DNA from: an uncultured Candidatus Melainabacteria bacterium
Lineage (GTDB): Bacteria; Cyanobacteriota; Vampirovibrionia; Gastranaerophilales; Gastranaerophilaceae
Direction of reading: 5' to 3'
DNA: 24,201 bases
Assembly: GCA_934693215.1 (NCBI GenBank)
Contig: CAKUVB010000004.1
Span: 1-24,201, forward strand
Under the pieces are notes generated by a model, which worked only from the letters and a program-made list of their open reading frames with translations, was not told the DNA's origin and ran no database searches. Below are positions 22,640 to 24,201 of the stretch, one piece after another. The number at the start of each line of letters is the position of its first letter. Position 1 is the stretch's first letter. Both the position numbers and the translations under genes were made by a program.

Positions 22640-22804
22640 TTAGTTTCAGGTTAGGTAAATTTGTATTTTATTTATGATTGATTGTAAATTTATGTTAATT
22701 ATTTTTAGAAATTATGCAAAAACAACAAAAAAAAATACTTATATAAAATAAGTGTAGGTGTATTCATGTGTGTTGTGTACATTTATCCCCAAAGGAGGTT
22801 GTCA

Positions 22805-23077
22805 ATGTCTGAGACTGCTGGTAGTATGGGAATAGTCCCTTTTAGAGGAACAGGGGTTATGCCCCATAAACAACGTGACCCTTTAGAACCACTAAAACAA
22901 GCTTATGAAAAAAGACGTATTGTCCAACAAGAAATGCGTAAAAGGGAATTAGAGGCAAAGGGTCAAGAAGGTGAGTTAAATACTCGTGAAGCTCTAGAAC
23001 TTGCTAGTTACAAGTTGCAAGATAGGGTTGAACAGTTTTCAAAACTTATGCCTTCTACAATTTGTTATGAAGCATAG
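22805..23077 (+). CDS. Small hypothetical charged helical protein (90 aa)
   Basis: I do not recognise a family for this 90-aa protein. The start is the ATG at 22805, since AAAGGAGG (22791-22798) lies 6 bases upstream. An in-frame ATG at 22766 is on the wrong side of that site. Residues 1-22 are a Gly/Pro-containing, weakly polar lead (SMGIVPFRGTGVMPHKQRDP). About 25-77 is a strongly charged helix (LKQAYEKRRIVQQEMRKREL), likely a coiled coil. It ends MPSTICYEA, with one cysteine. It has no signal peptide or membrane segment. A strong terminator follows, so it is a single-gene unit. Its position 418 bases after a radical SAM gene is separated by repeats and gives no firm functional link. Confidence 0.65.
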   Translation: MSETAGSMGIVPFRGTGVMPHKQRDPLEPLKQAYEKRRIVQQEMRKRELEAKGQEGELNTREALELASYKLQDRVEQFSKLMPSTICYEA

Positions 23078-23095
23078 CATGTAGAGTATTTGAAA

Positions 23096-23127
23096 AAGCT
23101 TGCAATAACCTATTGCAGGCTTTTTTT
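23096..23127 (+). terminator. Rho-independent terminator of the 90-aa protein gene
   Basis: AAGCTTGCAATA (23096-23107) pairs with TATTGCAGGCTT (23111-23122) over 12 bp with one G-U pair and an ACC loop. A run of seven T follows (23121-23127). Confidence 0.93.
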
Positions 23128-23142
23128 GAGATATTTATTATA

Positions 23143-23171
23143 TTGATTTATTTAAGAATATTTATTATAAT
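23143..23171 (+). promoter_or_regulatory. Promoter of the membrane pyrophosphatase gene
   Basis: TTGATT (23143-23148) and a perfect TATAAT (23166-23171) are 17 bases apart. This leaves a leader of about 40 bases that carries AAGGAG (23208-23213), 6 bases before the ATG. Confidence 0.65.
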
Positions 23172-23219
23172 TATCCTGTGAACAACTAAATATGTTCTGT
23201 TAAGAAAAAGGAGAGACTT

Positions 23220-24201
23220 ATGAGAAACAAAAGTATCTTACCGAAGATAATGCTCTCAGTGATGTCATTATTAATGGTAACTCTACCGTCTTTTGCTAGT
23301 GAAGCATCTCTTGTCGTTCCTGATATTCATGCTCACGCACAAAGTTTTAACTTATTAATAATAGGTTTGGCTGTGTCTGTAGTTGGTGTGATTTTTGGGT
23401 TCGTAGAGTTCTTAAAGGTTAAAAAACTTGATGTACACTCAGCAATGGCGAATGTAGGAAACACAATTTTTGAAACTTGTAAAACCTATCTTGTTCAACA
23501 AGGTAAGTTTTTATTAGTTTTAGAGGCTTTAATTGCATTATGTATAGCGTTCTATTTTGGATATTTAGAAAAAATGACTGCTACTAATGTATTAATTATT
23601 TTAGCTTGGTCTGTAATTGGTATTTTAGGTTCTTATTCTGTTGCTTGGTTCGGTATCAGAATGAATACTTTAGCAAATGCAAGAACAGCTTTTACGGCTT
23701 TAAAAGGCAACCCGCTAAATACTTTGAATATACCTTTGAATGCTGGTATGAGTATTGGTGTACTTTTGGTATCTGTAGAACTTATAATGATGCTAATTAT
23801 TTTGTTATTTGTTCCGGGTGAAATCGCAGGTGCTTGTTTTATCGGATTTGCGATAGGTGAATCTTTGGGTGCATCAGCACTTCGTGTTGCAGGTGGTATC
23901 TTTACAAAAATCGCTGATATTGGTTCAGACTTGATGAAAATTCAATTCGGTATCAAAGAAGATGACCCTAGAAACCCTGGGGTAATCGCAGACTGTACAG
24001 GTGACAACGCAGGTGATTCTGTAGGGCCTACAGCTGACGGTTTTGAAACTTATGGTGTAACTGGCGTTGCGCTTGTTTCATTTATTCTACTCGCTGTTGG
24101 CGGACAAAATGGACAAGAAAATCAAGTTCAATTGTTGACTTGGATTTTTGTAATGAGATTCTTGATGATTGTAACATCTGTTGTTGCATACTGGATTAAC
24201 G
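23220..24201 (+). CDS. hppA: Membrane-bound ion-pumping pyrophosphatase, N-terminal part cut by window edge
   Basis: This is an M-PPase, which couples pyrophosphate hydrolysis to H+ and/or Na+ pumping across the membrane. The first 327 residues are present. A signal-peptide-like segment MRNKSILPKIMLSVMSLLMV, ending at about SFA (27), comes first, followed by several membrane helices. GNTIFETCKTYLVQQGKFLL (80-99) is a family stretch. The active-site block RVAGGIFTKIADIGSDLMKI (222-241) continues into EDDPRNPGVIADCTGDNAGD (247-266) and SVGPTADGFETYGVTG (267-282), which supply the Asp and Lys residues that hold Mg-pyrophosphate. Canonical plant and most bacterial enzymes read GDNVGDCAGMAADLFESY at this point, so this copy belongs to a divergent branch with DSVGPTADGFETYG. 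The K+-dependence residues lie beyond the window. Confidence 0.93.
   Translation, partial: MRNKSILPKIMLSVMSLLMVTLPSFASEASLVVPDIHAHAQSFNLLIIGLAVSVVGVIFGFVEFLKVKKLDVHSAMANVGNTIFETCKTYLVQQGKFLLVLEALIALCIAFYFGYLEKMTATNVLIILAWSVIGILGSYSVAWFGIRMNTLANARTAFTALKGNPLNTLNIPLNAGMSIGVLLVSVELIMMLIILLFVPGEIAGACFIGFAIGESLGASALRVAGGIFTKIADIGSDLMKIQFGIKEDDPRNPGVIADCTGDNAGDSVGPTADGFETYGVTGVALVSFILLAVGGQNGQENQVQLLTWIFVMRFLMIVTSVVAYWIN

Noticed and set aside
22766..22804. Extended start of the 90-aa protein at 22766
   Set aside because: The strong AAAGGAGG site lies inside that extension, directly before the ATG at 22805.

Overview
The window is AT-rich, low-GC bacterial chromosome with housekeeping genes (typA, argS, tcdA, rmuC, mgtE, a membrane pyrophosphatase), surface-glycan glycosyltransferases and several lineage-restricted hypothetical proteins. 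It has no rRNA, no tRNA that I can see, no CRISPR array and no transposase. The gene style suggests a gut Gastranaerophilales (Vampirovibrionia, 'Melainabacteria'). The clues are the 220-aa coiled-coil protein beginning MGLSASQARLL, a giant cytoplasmic GH13 enzyme with a VGFKGYQ N-terminus, the Bax1-I protein and the radical SAM protein. This assignment rests on recall of families, not on a search.

Layout. Bases 1-230 hold the start of typA/bipA on the minus strand, cut by the window edge. Bases 441-4904 (-) encode a 1487-aa GH13 alpha-glucan enzyme with all three catalytic residues and a very large insertion. MgtE (-) and ArgS (+) then diverge from a 75-bp region. A 448-aa four-helix hypothetical membrane protein (+) meets a small tyrosine/dual-specificity phosphatase (-) tail to tail. 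An isolated 81-aa protein with its own terminator follows.

Bases 10677-14389 (-) form a compact three-gene glycosyltransferase operon: a GT-A enzyme, a capsular-polysaccharide-synthesis-type enzyme, and a GT8-GT9 fusion. The genes are separated by 1 bp or overlap by 8 bp. tcdA (-) sits just upstream. Divergent from it is a zinc-ribbon, single-TM protein (+). This converges through a bidirectional terminator on an HEXXH membrane metalloprotease (-).

From 18277 nearly everything reads rightward, mostly as single-gene transcription units with strong terminators: the 220-aa coiled-coil protein, a Bax1-I/YccA membrane protein, RmuC, a radical SAM protein with C-terminal cysteines, a 90-aa protein, and the start of a membrane-bound pyrophosphatase running off the right edge.

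The two long gene-free stretches (18940-19497 and 22387-22804) are not empty. Both carry short palindromic repeats with a shared CGTCATT-type end. The first also holds a ~180-bp block of about 49% GC packed with hairpins, in a chromosome that is otherwise roughly 25-35% GC. These islands, the GH13 insertion and the GT8-GT9 fusion are the most unusual items. I see no clear multi-gene defence or mobile system.
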